DNA of 28,413 nucleotides, from positions 1 to 28,413 of the forward strand of contig JBGZAX010000059.1 in NCBI GenBank assembly GCA_041844335.1. Reading direction: 5' to 3'. Positions 15,343 through 23,409 of this stretch are shown here, in pieces (within the stretch, counting starts at the first letter, position 1; the number at the start of each line of letters is the position of its first letter). The position numbers and the translations under genes are program-made. A model generated the notes under the pieces. That model had not been told where the DNA came from. It did no database searches and worked only from the letters and a program-made list of their open reading frames with translations. The stretch comes from CAUUFM01 sp041844335. Its GTDB lineage: Bacteria; Bacillota; Clostridia; Lachnospirales; Lachnospiraceae.

Positions 15343-15375
15343 ATCAAGTGTATTAATTATATCAACACACTTGAT
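15343..15375 (+). promoter_or_regulatory. Palindromic operator at the gntR start site
   Basis: ATCAAGTGT (15343-15351) and ACACTTGAT (15367-15375) are perfect 9-bp inverted arms separated by 15 bases. They begin 3 bases after the -10, covering the expected transcription start. This position fits autorepression by the GntR product, as known for YtrA-type regulators. Confidence 0.65.
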
Positions 15376-15423
15376 TAAAAGTTCGGTTTACCGGCTCAAT
15401 AATAAAAATGGAGGTGATTACTT

Positions 15424-15831
15424 GTGATTGTACTTGACTATAGAGATAAAAGACCGCTCTATGAGCAGGTAGAGGAAAAGCTGACGGAGCTTATTGCAAA
15501 GGGTATTTTAACTGAGGATGAAAAGCTTCCGTCTGTAAGAATGCTCGCAATCGAGCTTGCGATAAATCCGAACACTGTGCAAAGAGCCTATAAGGAATTG
15601 GAGGCATCAGGCTTTATTTATACGGTGCAGGGGCGCGGAAATTTTGTATCAAAGAGCGATACATGGGCGGCTTCAAAGCAGATGCAGATAATTAAGGAAA
15701 TAGAAGAATTAATATTACAGGCGATGAGTTTCGGTGTTACAAAGGATAAGCTGTTAGAAATCATAGATATAGTTTGTGAAAAAGAGGTGATGAAGGATGA
15801 TTTGGGTGAGCAATGCGTCGAAAAAATTTAG
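15424..15831 (+). CDS. GntR-family transcriptional regulator, YtrA type
   Basis: The 135-residue protein is a winged-helix regulator of the short YtrA subfamily. The N-terminus has RPLYEQVEEKLTELIAKGIL, then LPSVRMLAIELAINPNTVQR (the recognition helix-turn-helix, about 35-54), and the wing VQGRGNFVS. The C-terminal effector part is only two helices (about 78-135), typical of YtrA regulators that control ABC operons. The start is GTG 15424, 8 bases after GGAGG. The gene overlaps the ABC ATPase start by 35 bases, which ties it to the transporter as its likely regulator. Confidence 0.92.
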   Translation: MIVLDYRDKRPLYEQVEEKLTELIAKGILTEDEKLPSVRMLAIELAINPNTVQRAYKELEASGFIYTVQGRGNFVSKSDTWAASKQMQIIKEIEELILQAMSFGVTKDKLLEIIDIVCEKEVMKDDLGEQCVEKI

Positions 15832-16699
15832 TGACATTAATGCGTTGAACAACGTGAGTATAAATATAGAGGAGGGCAAAGTTTTTGGACTGATAGGTAC
15901 AAATGGAGCCGGAAAAAGCACATTACTTCGTCTAATAGCCGGAGTTCTAAGCCTTGATGACGGAGTTATTGAGGTGGACGGAGAGCCGATTTTTGAAAAT
16001 GAGAAAATGAAACGAAACATTTTCTTTATGTCCGATGACCATTATTATTTGCCGGGAAGTACGCCAAAGGAGATGGCCGGCTTTTATAAAAATATGTATC
16101 ACAATTTTAATATGGAACAGTTTAAAAAGCTGCTTGATACCTTTATGTTGTCTGACAGCAGGAAGATAAATACCTTTTCGAAAGGAATGAAAAAACAGCT
16201 GCTGGTTGCGCTCGGTCTGTCAAGTATGGCGAAATATCTTTTATGTGATGAAACCTTTGACGGGCTTGATCCTATAGTAAGACAGGCGACAAAGTCATTA
16301 TTCATTGCACAAATGGAAGAAAGAAACTTAACTCCTGTTATTGCGTCACATAATTTGCGTGAATTAGAGGACATTTGTGATGATATAGGAATGCTGCATC
16401 ACGGCGGAATAGTCTTAAATGACAGTCTTGATGACATGAAATTAAAGCTGTGTAAAATACAGTGTGTATTTAGAAACGCAGATGATTTGGCTAAGTTAAA
16501 GGAAAGAATTAAGGTTTTGAATGAAACGGGCAGGGGTTCTTTATTCACATTAACCGTAAGAGGAACCTTTGATGAATGTAAGGATATTATAAAAGAAATG
16601 CAGCCGATATTTTTTGAGGCTTTGCCGTTATCATTGGAAGAAATTTATATCAGCGAAACGGAGGTGATAGGTTATGACATCAGAAGCAAGATTCTTTAA
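15797..16699 (+). CDS. ABC transporter ATP-binding protein
   Basis: The 300-residue ATPase has Walker A GTNGAGKST (34-42), a Q-loop region diverged to MSDDHYYLPG, signature FSKGMKKQL (127-135), Walker B YLLCDE (147-152) with catalytic E152, D-loop GLDP, and switch histidine SHNLRE (H185). The signature FSKGM is a common variant of LSGGQ in YtrB/CcmA-like exporter ATPases. The last ~90 residues are an extra C-terminal regulatory segment. It starts within gntR and ends within the permease gene (26-base overlap). Confidence 0.92.
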   Translation: MIWVSNASKKFSDINALNNVSINIEEGKVFGLIGTNGAGKSTLLRLIAGVLSLDDGVIEVDGEPIFENEKMKRNIFFMSDDHYYLPGSTPKEMAGFYKNMYHNFNMEQFKKLLDTFMLSDSRKINTFSKGMKKQLLVALGLSSMAKYLLCDETFDGLDPIVRQATKSLFIAQMEERNLTPVIASHNLRELEDICDDIGMLHHGGIVLNDSLDDMKLKLCKIQCVFRNADDLAKLKERIKVLNETGRGSLFTLTVRGTFDECKDIIKEMQPIFFEALPLSLEEIYISETEVIGYDIRSKIL

Positions 16700-18755
16700 T
16701 CTTTTAAAGGAGGATATGAAAAACAGGTCAATCAGTCTTGTCCTGTCAAGTATTGTTGAGTTCATATTATTTCCTGTGGCGATTTTGGTTTATTTCAGCA
16801 GTAACGGTTATTCAGCAGAAGACAGTGCTATAATACATGGTGTAATCGAAAATATACTTATACCGAGCTCCATTTTCGTGGCGATTATCGGGGCGATTAT
16901 CTGTGCCTATGCGTCATTTGATTATGTATTCAGCAGAAGCAAGGTTGATTTTTATAATTCTGTTCCTTTTACAAGAAAAAAGATATTTTGGGCAAGGTAT
17001 TTAAATGGAATTTTGGTATATTTGGTTCCGTTTTTGGTGTTTTTGGCTCTATCTATTCCCATATATGCCGTAAATGTCAGAATAACTGATGCTATGATAA
17101 GGGCGTTTGTCAGGCTTGTAATTACCGGTTTTATCAGCTTTATGATTGTCTATAACCTATTTATACTTGGAGCCATGTTAAGCGGAAATCATGCCAATGC
17201 AGGATTTTTCGCAGCAATATTCAGTTCCGTTTCAGGACTTAGTGTACTTGTAATCATCGGTTATATGAGTACATTTTTTTCCACCTTTGCAATTCCTGAC
17301 AAGCTTGAATTTTTTGCTAAACGTATTACAATAGGTTATTATGTGGTACGCTCAAATTATCTCAGACAAAATTTAATACCATCACTTATTATTATAGCGG
17401 TGCTTATTGTGCTTAATTATTTCCTGTTCGTGAAAAGGCGTTTCGAGAATTCAAATGCCGGCGGAATTTACAGGACATTAGACAATGTGGTGAGATTTTA
17501 CTTGGAGATATTAATTGCGCTTAGTGGGGGACTGTTCTTTTGTGTAACAGCGGACAGGAGCTTCGGCTGGTTGATTTTTGGAATATTATTAGGAGCTGTG
17601 ATTTCTCATATTTTAATAAACGCTCTATTTAATATGAGCATAAAGGGGGCATTAAATCAACCGGTGAGTTTGGTTGCAGCGATTTTAATCAGTATTATCG
17701 TGTCGGGCTTTATAAGATTTGATGTATTCGGTTACGACAGATATATTGCTGATGAGAAGGACCTTGATTCAATTGAGATAGATTTTAATTATTTTAGTGA
17801 ACTTATGCCATCACGAAGAGCGATTTTCAGTGATGAAATAAAAAAAGATGAGATAATTAAACTGCAAAATTCGGATTTTTATGATAACTATAATTTAGTA
17901 AAGAAAATAAGCAGTCATGAAATGGGCAACATAAAGATTTCCGACGACTTAAGTGCCGCCTATGAGTTTGTAAAGCTTGCAAAGCAGGATAGTTTGGACA
18001 AAACTGAGAATACTTATTTAGATCATGACTTCACTATGCATTTAACAGTCAGCTATAATCTGAAAAATAAACAAAAGGTGTCAAGGAAATACACTGTAAA
18101 TATATCGGCGAATGATCAAAAAGATCGGGCTTTAACAAAGCTTTTCTATTCTAAGAGTTTTAAGCAGGGGATTTTGGATAATTTGCTTGTAAGAGATATT
18201 GATATGCTTGACGGAGTGATGCATCTAAGACACTCTATGTATGATCAAAAATTTTCTTATCCGCTTATAAAGGAAGAGTATTATGATAAAATCTATGAGG
18301 CTATGAAGACGGATATTGTCAATATGAATATAAATGAGTGGTTCATGGCTGATGAATTAAAACCGTATCAGGTTAATGAATTGAGATTCGTTTATAAGCT
18401 TGATAATGGCTACGATATTTTGGATATTCCTGTTACAGCCGGACTGACTGAAACTGTTAAGGTGTTAAGTGAAATAGACGGGAAAGAGGGAAAGGGGATA
18501 TTTGGACATGATGACATCGATTTAATTACAATTTACTCAGATAAGAAATTGGATGGAATAGATATAGAAGATAAGGAGCTGATCGGACAGATTACAGCTG
18601 CTGTTGATGCGGATCTAAAAAGTGACAATATACTCAAATGGTCGAATGAAATACAATTGGCTATGTTTAAAAATCATGAAAATTTGGCTACCTACACGGT
18701 TGCACTTGACGGAAAGACTTATGAGGTGCTTAAAAGTAAGGGCCTGATTGAATAG
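16674..18755 (+). CDS. ABC transporter permease with large C-terminal domain
   Basis: The 693-residue protein has eight or nine hydrophobic segments in residues 19-345, then about 345 hydrophilic residues to the end. The membrane half contains KVDFYNSVPFTRKKIFWARY, a motif of ABC-2 type permeases. The soluble C-terminal part is rich in Asp, Lys and Tyr and resembles the DUF6449-type region attached to clostridial permeases; I am not certain of that name. If the final helix exits the membrane, this domain is outside the cell. Together with the ATPase and GntR regulator it suggests export or defence against an unknown compound. Confidence 0.82.
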   Translation: MTSEARFFNLLKEDMKNRSISLVLSSIVEFILFPVAILVYFSSNGYSAEDSAIIHGVIENILIPSSIFVAIIGAIICAYASFDYVFSRSKVDFYNSVPFTRKKIFWARYLNGILVYLVPFLVFLALSIPIYAVNVRITDAMIRAFVRLVITGFISFMIVYNLFILGAMLSGNHANAGFFAAIFSSVSGLSVLVIIGYMSTFFSTFAIPDKLEFFAKRITIGYYVVRSNYLRQNLIPSLIIIAVLIVLNYFLFVKRRFENSNAGGIYRTLDNVVRFYLEILIALSGGLFFCVTADRSFGWLIFGILLGAVISHILINALFNMSIKGALNQPVSLVAAILISIIVSGFIRFDVFGYDRYIADEKDLDSIEIDFNYFSELMPSRRAIFSDEIKKDEIIKLQNSDFYDNYNLVKKISSHEMGNIKISDDLSAAYEFVKLAKQDSLDKTENTYLDHDFTMHLTVSYNLKNKQKVSRKYTVNISANDQKDRALTKLFYSKSFKQGILDNLLVRDIDMLDGVMHLRHSMYDQKFSYPLIKEEYYDKIYEAMKTDIVNMNINEWFMADELKPYQVNELRFVYKLDNGYDILDIPVTAGLTETVKVLSEIDGKEGKGIFGHDDIDLITIYSDKKLDGIDIEDKELIGQITAAVDADLKSDNILKWSNEIQLAMFKNHENLATYTVALDGKTYEVLKSKGLIE

Positions 18756-18769
18756 CATATTTTAATGAA

Positions 18770-18850
18770 ATGCGGTCAGAAATGCCCATTGAGGAAATTG
18801 TTTGTGTCATGACTGATCGTGATCGTGAAGGGTTTAGAGATATCTGTTAA
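18770..18850 (+). other. Short coding-like relic between permease and trxB
   Basis: A 26-codon frame reads MRSEMPIEEIVCVMTDRDRE and six more residues, then TAA. Beyond the stop the same frame continues KWLDIV and TGA. It has no ribosome site and overlaps the trxB promoter -35 only at its continuation. It may be the tail of a lost gene or chance. Confidence 0.2.
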
Positions 18851-18857
18851 AAATGGC

Positions 18858-18886
18858 TGGACATAGTGTGAGATTTATTTTATAAT
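18858..18886 (+). promoter_or_regulatory. Sigma-A promoter of trxB
   Basis: TGGACA (18858-18863), 17 bases, then a perfect TATAAT (18881-18886). The transcript would have a leader of roughly 118 bases before trxB. Confidence 0.75.
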
Positions 18887-18887
18887 T

Positions 18888-18901
18888 GTTTATATATAAA
18901 C
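18888..18901 (+). promoter_or_regulatory. Perfect 14-bp palindrome at the trxB start site
   Basis: GTTTATATATAAAC is an exact palindrome beginning one base after the -10 hexamer, so it covers the predicted transcription start. A repressor bound here would block trxB transcription. The binding protein is unknown. Confidence 0.55.
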
Positions 18902-19010
18902 TGCATAGTAATTTTTAGCTGATAATTTGAATTTTGATAATTTGTTGCGTTTACCTATACATAAGCACGCTTTTGATGTGGGCGAAAAAGTATATTGTAT
19001 TGGAGGATTT

Positions 19011-19913
19011 ATGGATAAAGTATATGATTTGGTTATTGTAGGGGCGGGGCCGGCAGGTCTTAGTGCCTCAATCTACGCATCAAGAGCGGGGCTTGATTTT
19101 GTGGTTTTGGATAAGAATTATATTGCCGGAGGACAGATAATAAATACCTATGAGATAGAGAATTATCCGGGACTTGATTTATTAAGCGGAATGGAGCTTG
19201 CAACCAAATTTTCTGAACATGCTTCAAGGCTTGGAATGACCTTATTGCCTAAAGAGGTTTTAAAGATTGAGGATAAGCATGATTATAAGCTGATAATTAC
19301 TGATGATGGAAATTTATGCGCTAAAAATGTTATAATAGCGGCAGGAGCGTCGCACAGGGCACTTAATATAAAAGGAGAAACGGAACTAAAGGGTAGGGGA
19401 GTATCCTATTGTGCCACCTGTGACGGAGCTTTTTTCAGGGGAAAAACCGCTGTAGTAATAGGAGGCGGAGATGTGGCGGTGGAGGATGCTATGTTTTTAG
19501 CCAGATTTTGCAGCAAGGTATATTTGGTGCATAGAAGAAAGGAGTTGAGAGCTGCCAAAATATTACAAAATAAGATGTTTGCAGAGGAAAAAATAGAAGT
19601 AATATGGGATACTGTGCCGCTTGAAATATTAGGGGGGAGTGTGGTTGAAGGCATAAGGCTGAAAAATGTGAAAACGGAAGAGGAAAGAGTTTTGCTCACA
19701 GATGCGGTGTTTGTGGCAGTAGGTATAGAGCCTATGACCAAGATATATGAGAACCTGCTTGAGCTTAATGAGGACGGATATATAGTTACAGATAATAGGT
19801 GCAGAACCGGTGTAGATGGAATTTATGCATGTGGCGATGTGAGAAATACGCCACTTAGACAGGTGATAACTGCGGCGGCTGACGGAGCCGTGGCGGTGAG
19901 TGCGATGTCTTGA
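19011..19913 (+). CDS. trxB: Thioredoxin-disulfide reductase
   Basis: TrxB transfers electrons from NADPH through FAD to thioredoxin. The 300-residue product shows the FAD motif VIVGAGPAGLSAS (8-20), the redox-active cysteines in SYCATCDGAFF (C134, C137), a second nucleotide motif VIGGGDVAVEDA, and HRRKELRA, whose arginines mark NADPH preference. The C-terminal YACGDVRNTPLRQVITAAAD is standard. I start it at ATG 19011, with GGAGG at 19002-19006, not at the in-frame TTG 18927, because the shorter form matches family length (about 305-320) and the N-terminal strand. The serpin gene follows 90 bases later on the same strand, possibly in the same transcript. Confidence 0.94.
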   Translation: MDKVYDLVIVGAGPAGLSASIYASRAGLDFVVLDKNYIAGGQIINTYEIENYPGLDLLSGMELATKFSEHASRLGMTLLPKEVLKIEDKHDYKLIITDDGNLCAKNVIIAAGASHRALNIKGETELKGRGVSYCATCDGAFFRGKTAVVIGGGDVAVEDAMFLARFCSKVYLVHRRKELRAAKILQNKMFAEEKIEVIWDTVPLEILGGSVVEGIRLKNVKTEEERVLLTDAVFVAVGIEPMTKIYENLLELNEDGYIVTDNRCRTGVDGIYACGDVRNTPLRQVITAAADGAVAVSAMS

Positions 19914-20003
19914 ATTGAGCGGCATAAATTCTGACGGAGATTTAATAAAAATATGATATCTGCAAAATAATTATAGAAGAAATATATTACAAGGAGGATA
20001 AAT

Positions 20004-21209
20004 ATGAGTAAAATATTTAGGAAAATAGGAATAAGTTTTATGGGTGTAGGTATTTTAATCTGTACTTTTTTAGCATTTAATGCATTTGCAATGTCAAAAA
20101 ATATGAAAAAGGATACACAATCTGAATCAAAGGTGAAAAATGCCTATATGGATTTTTCTGTTAATTTATTAAAGCAGAATTTAAATAGCAATAAAAATAC
20201 GCTGATAGCGCCTTTATCTGTAAGCTATGCATTGGGAATGACTGCCAATGGAGCGAAGGGAGATACGCTTCTGGAAATGGAAAAGGTTCTTGGCGGCAAT
20301 ATAGGAGATTTAAATAAATTTTTTGGAGATTATAAAAATACCACTATTAAAAATAAGAGTATAAATATGGCTAATTCTATTTGGATAAAGGATGATAAAG
20401 ACCTAATAATCAATGATGATTTCGTTAAGAAAAATAAAGAGGCCTATTCTGTTTCTGTCCATAAGGAAAAATTTGATATAAAGACCAGGGATAAAATAAA
20501 TAAGTGGGTGAAAACCAACACAAAGGGCATGATAAAGGAGATAATCAAGGAGATAAACGGCGATTCGCTGATGTATTTGATTAATGCCTTAAGCTTTGAT
20601 GATGAATGGAATGAGAAATATATGAAGTCATCTATTGAAAAAAGTGATTTCACTAATTACAACGGTAAGAAAAAGAGCGTCGATATGATGTATTCTTCGG
20701 AGGGTTGTTATTTACATGATAAGGGCGCAAAGGGTTTTATAAAGCCTTATAAAAATGGCTATGCTTTTGCGTGCATTATGCCTGATAAAGATGTAATGGA
20801 GTATACGAAGTCTTTAACCGGGAAAAAATTATCCAAGATATTTAAAAACCGGATGGATGTTGGAGTCAATGCAGGATTGCCGATATTTAAGAGTGAAACC
20901 GATGTCAAATTAAATGATGCTTTGATGAAAATGGGAATGAAACAGGCTTTTGATGAAAGTAAGGCGGATTTTGGTGGAATGGTTACCTCAGATAAAAATA
21001 TCTGTATCAGTAATGTTTTGCATAAGACCTTCATAGAGGTAAATGCTGCTGGAACTAAAGCGGGAGCCGTTACGAGCATTGAGGCGGACTATGCAGCTTT
21101 GGATACGCAAAAGGCTAAGAATGTGGTATTAAATAAGCCATTTTTATATATGATAATTGATACTGAAAATAACGTACCTGTTTTTATGGGAGTTATGCTT
21201 GATATTTGA
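20004..21209 (+). CDS. Secreted serpin (serine protease inhibitor)
   Basis: Serpins inhibit proteases by a suicide conformational change. The 401-residue protein starts with a Lys/Arg N-terminus and hydrophobic stretch (8-27) ending AFNAFA-M, a good signal peptidase I site near residue 29; no lipobox is seen. The serpin core follows: APLSVSYALGMTANGAKGDT (about 69-88), NALSFDDEW (194-202, family NALYFKGxW), and HKTFIEVNAAGTKAGAVT (340-357), the shutter-to-hinge region. NKPFLYMII and PVFMGVML close the fold. Counting from hinge G350 as P15, P1 would be A364 and P1' A365, suggesting elastase-like targets; this is inference. The hinge has A-A instead of E-E at P17-P16. ATG 20004 follows AAGGAGG. 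Likely cell-surface or extracellular protection against host or competitor proteases. Confidence 0.93.
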   Translation: MSKIFRKIGISFMGVGILICTFLAFNAFAMSKNMKKDTQSESKVKNAYMDFSVNLLKQNLNSNKNTLIAPLSVSYALGMTANGAKGDTLLEMEKVLGGNIGDLNKFFGDYKNTTIKNKSINMANSIWIKDDKDLIINDDFVKKNKEAYSVSVHKEKFDIKTRDKINKWVKTNTKGMIKEIIKEINGDSLMYLINALSFDDEWNEKYMKSSIEKSDFTNYNGKKKSVDMMYSSEGCYLHDKGAKGFIKPYKNGYAFACIMPDKDVMEYTKSLTGKKLSKIFKNRMDVGVNAGLPIFKSETDVKLNDALMKMGMKQAFDESKADFGGMVTSDKNICISNVLHKTFIEVNAAGTKAGAVTSIEADYAALDTQKAKNVVLNKPFLYMIIDTENNVPVFMGVMLDI

Positions 21210-21223
21210 TTAAATTATGATAC

Positions 21224-21272
21224 AAAGACCGGATAATTAGGTGTCGGAACGATGCCGGTTACCCGGTTTTTT
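21224..21272 (+). terminator. Terminator after the serpin gene
   Basis: GGTGTCGG (21240-21247) pairs with CCGGTTACC (21255-21263) with one bulge; alternatively AAAGACCGG (21224-21232) pairs with CCGGTTTTT. Either fold precedes a six-T tract (21267-21272). The remaining roughly 145 bases to thrS show no T-box (no AGGGTGGNACCGCG-like element). Confidence 0.65.
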
Positions 21273-21418
21273 GCAGTTATGTGGGGCAGGTTTTTATCAA
21301 AGAGAATGATGTAAGCAAAAAAACGGCAAAACCTATTGAGTTTTGAGCATTTAGGTGTTACAATTTTGATTAAATATTTTAAATTGTTATTTTATGTGAA
21401 GAAAGGAGCAATCAAGCT

Positions 21419-23395
21419 ATGTTGGTTAGGTTTGAGGACGGAAGCAGTAAGGAATTTGAGAGTAAGATGTCTATTTTTGATATAATAAGAGAACAGAGTG
21501 ATGAACTGACTAAGACTGCCGCTGTTGCCAAGGTAAACGGAGAATTAAAGGATTTAAGGACGGAGGTAGATAGCGATTGCACCATAGAGATATTAGGAAC
21601 CGATACGAATGATGGGCTCAAAACTCTTCGGCATACGGCATCTCACGTATTGGCTATGGCTGTAAAGGAGCTGTATCCTGATGCGAAGATGACAATCGGA
21701 CCTGCCATTGAAGAGGGCTTTTACTATGATTTTGATATGGAGAGTCTGTCGGCGGAAAATTTAAATCAAATTGAGTCATTGGCTAAAAAAATGATTAAAA
21801 AGGGCAGCAGACTTAGGAAGTATGATTTGCAAAGGGCTGATGCGATTAAGCTTATGGAAGAAAAGGGCGAGCCTTATAAAGTGGAGCTGATTAAGGATCT
21901 GGATGAAAATGCCGTTATTTCATTTTATGAAATGGATAACGGATTTGTCGACCTGTGTGCAGGGCCTCATTTAATGAGTCTTAGACAAATAAAGGGCTTT
22001 AAGCTAATATCTTCATCAAGTGCGTATTGGAGAGGAGATTCCAAGAATAAGTCTTTGACAAGGATTTATGGCACCGCCTTTGATAATAAGGAGGATTTGG
22101 AAAAGCATTTAGCTATGCTTGAGGACAGAAAAAACAGAGATCATAATAAGTTGGGCAGGGAGCTTGAGCTGTTTACTACCGTGGATATTATAGGACAGGG
22201 GCTGCCGCTTCTTTTGCCGAGGGGAACTGCTGTTGTTCAGACTATGCAAAGGTGGATAGAGGATGAGGAGGAGCGTCGAGGATATATGAGAACCAAGACT
22301 CCACTTATGGCAAAGTCCGACCTCTATAAGCTGTCTGATCACTGGTATCATTATAAAGAGGGAATGTTTGTAATAGGCGACGACAGTGATGAAGAAAATA
22401 TTGACAAGGAGGTTATGGCGCTTAGACCTATGACCTGCCCGTTTCAGTATTTTGTATACAAGAATTCTCAGAAGTCCTACAGAGATCTACCCTGTCGTTA
22501 TGGTGAAACCTCTACATTGTTCAGAAATGAGGATTCAGGAGAGATGCACGGCCTCACGCGTGTAAGACAGTTTACGATAAGTGAGGGGCATTTGGTTGTA
22601 AGACCCGATCAGCTGAGTGAGGAATTTAGATCTTGTGTGGATTTGGCTAAATATTGCTTAACCACCTTGGGGCTTGAAAATGATGTGACTTATCGTATGT
22701 CTAAGTGGGATCCCGATAATGCTGATAAATATTTGGGGACGCCTGAGCTTTGGGATAAGGTCGAGGATAATATGAGGACTATGCTTGATGACATAGGCAT
22801 AGAATATACTGAAGCTGTGGGAGAGGCGGCGTTTTATGGGCCTAAGCTTGATATTCAGGCGAAGAATGTTTATGGCAAGGAGGACACTATGATTACCATT
22901 CAGCTTGATATGTTTTTAGCTGAAAGGTATGATATGTACTTTATTGATAAGGACGGGGAAAAGAAGCGTCCGTATATTATTCACAGAACCTCTATAGGCT
23001 GCTATGAAAGAACGCTTGCGTGGCTCATAGAAAAATATGCCGGAGCATTTCCGACATGGTTGTGTCCTGAGCAGGTAAGGGTGCTGCCGATATCTGAAAA
23101 ATATACGGATTATGCGAATGAGGTAAAGAACAGGCTTGTAGCTGCCGGTATTAAGGCTACAGCTGACAATCGTTCAGAAAAGATAGGCTATAAGATAAGA
23201 CAGGCGAGACTTATGAAGTTGCCGTATATGATAATAGTCGGAGAAAAGGAGCAGGAGGATAAGCTGATAGCCGTTCGCAGCAGGTTTAAAGGCGACGAAG
23301 GACAGCGAGAGCTTGATACATTTATAAAAGAGATTAACAAGGAAATAGCTGATAAGACCATAAGAGCTGTCGAAGTTGAAGATATCGAAAAATAA
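21419..23395 (+). CDS. thrS: Threonine--tRNA ligase
   Basis: ThrS charges tRNA-Thr. The 658-residue protein has an N-terminal TGS domain (1-60) and the editing domain with HTASH (H72, H76) and CAGPH (C180, H184). The class II core follows, with zinc ligands C340 (RPMTCPF), H391 (SEGH) and H522 (IIHR) and the motif 2 arginine in TLFRNE (R369). An anticodon-binding domain closes it. Compared with the usual MNCPxH and FTQDDAH motifs this enzyme has MTCPFQY and FTISEGH, so it belongs to a divergent bacterial branch; all metal ligands and editing residues are kept. ATG 21419 follows AAAGGAG. Confidence 0.95.
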   Translation: MLVRFEDGSSKEFESKMSIFDIIREQSDELTKTAAVAKVNGELKDLRTEVDSDCTIEILGTDTNDGLKTLRHTASHVLAMAVKELYPDAKMTIGPAIEEGFYYDFDMESLSAENLNQIESLAKKMIKKGSRLRKYDLQRADAIKLMEEKGEPYKVELIKDLDENAVISFYEMDNGFVDLCAGPHLMSLRQIKGFKLISSSSAYWRGDSKNKSLTRIYGTAFDNKEDLEKHLAMLEDRKNRDHNKLGRELELFTTVDIIGQGLPLLLPRGTAVVQTMQRWIEDEEERRGYMRTKTPLMAKSDLYKLSDHWYHYKEGMFVIGDDSDEENIDKEVMALRPMTCPFQYFVYKNSQKSYRDLPCRYGETSTLFRNEDSGEMHGLTRVRQFTISEGHLVVRPDQLSEEFRSCVDLAKYCLTTLGLENDVTYRMSKWDPDNADKYLGTPELWDKVEDNMRTMLDDIGIEYTEAVGEAAFYGPKLDIQAKNVYGKEDTMITIQLDMFLAERYDMYFIDKDGEKKRPYIIHRTSIGCYERTLAWLIEKYAGAFPTWLCPEQVRVLPISEKYTDYANEVKNRLVAAGIKATADNRSEKIGYKIRQARLMKLPYMIIVGEKEQEDKLIAVRSRFKGDEGQRELDTFIKEINKEIADKTIRAVEVEDIEK

Positions 23396-23409
23396 TAAAG
23401 GGGTATTTG

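Noticed and set aside
21273..21418. T-box leader for thrS
   Set aside because: Firmicute thrS genes are often T-box controlled, but no AGGGTGGNACCGCG-like element or specifier-type structure is visible; the only hairpin belongs to the serpin terminator.
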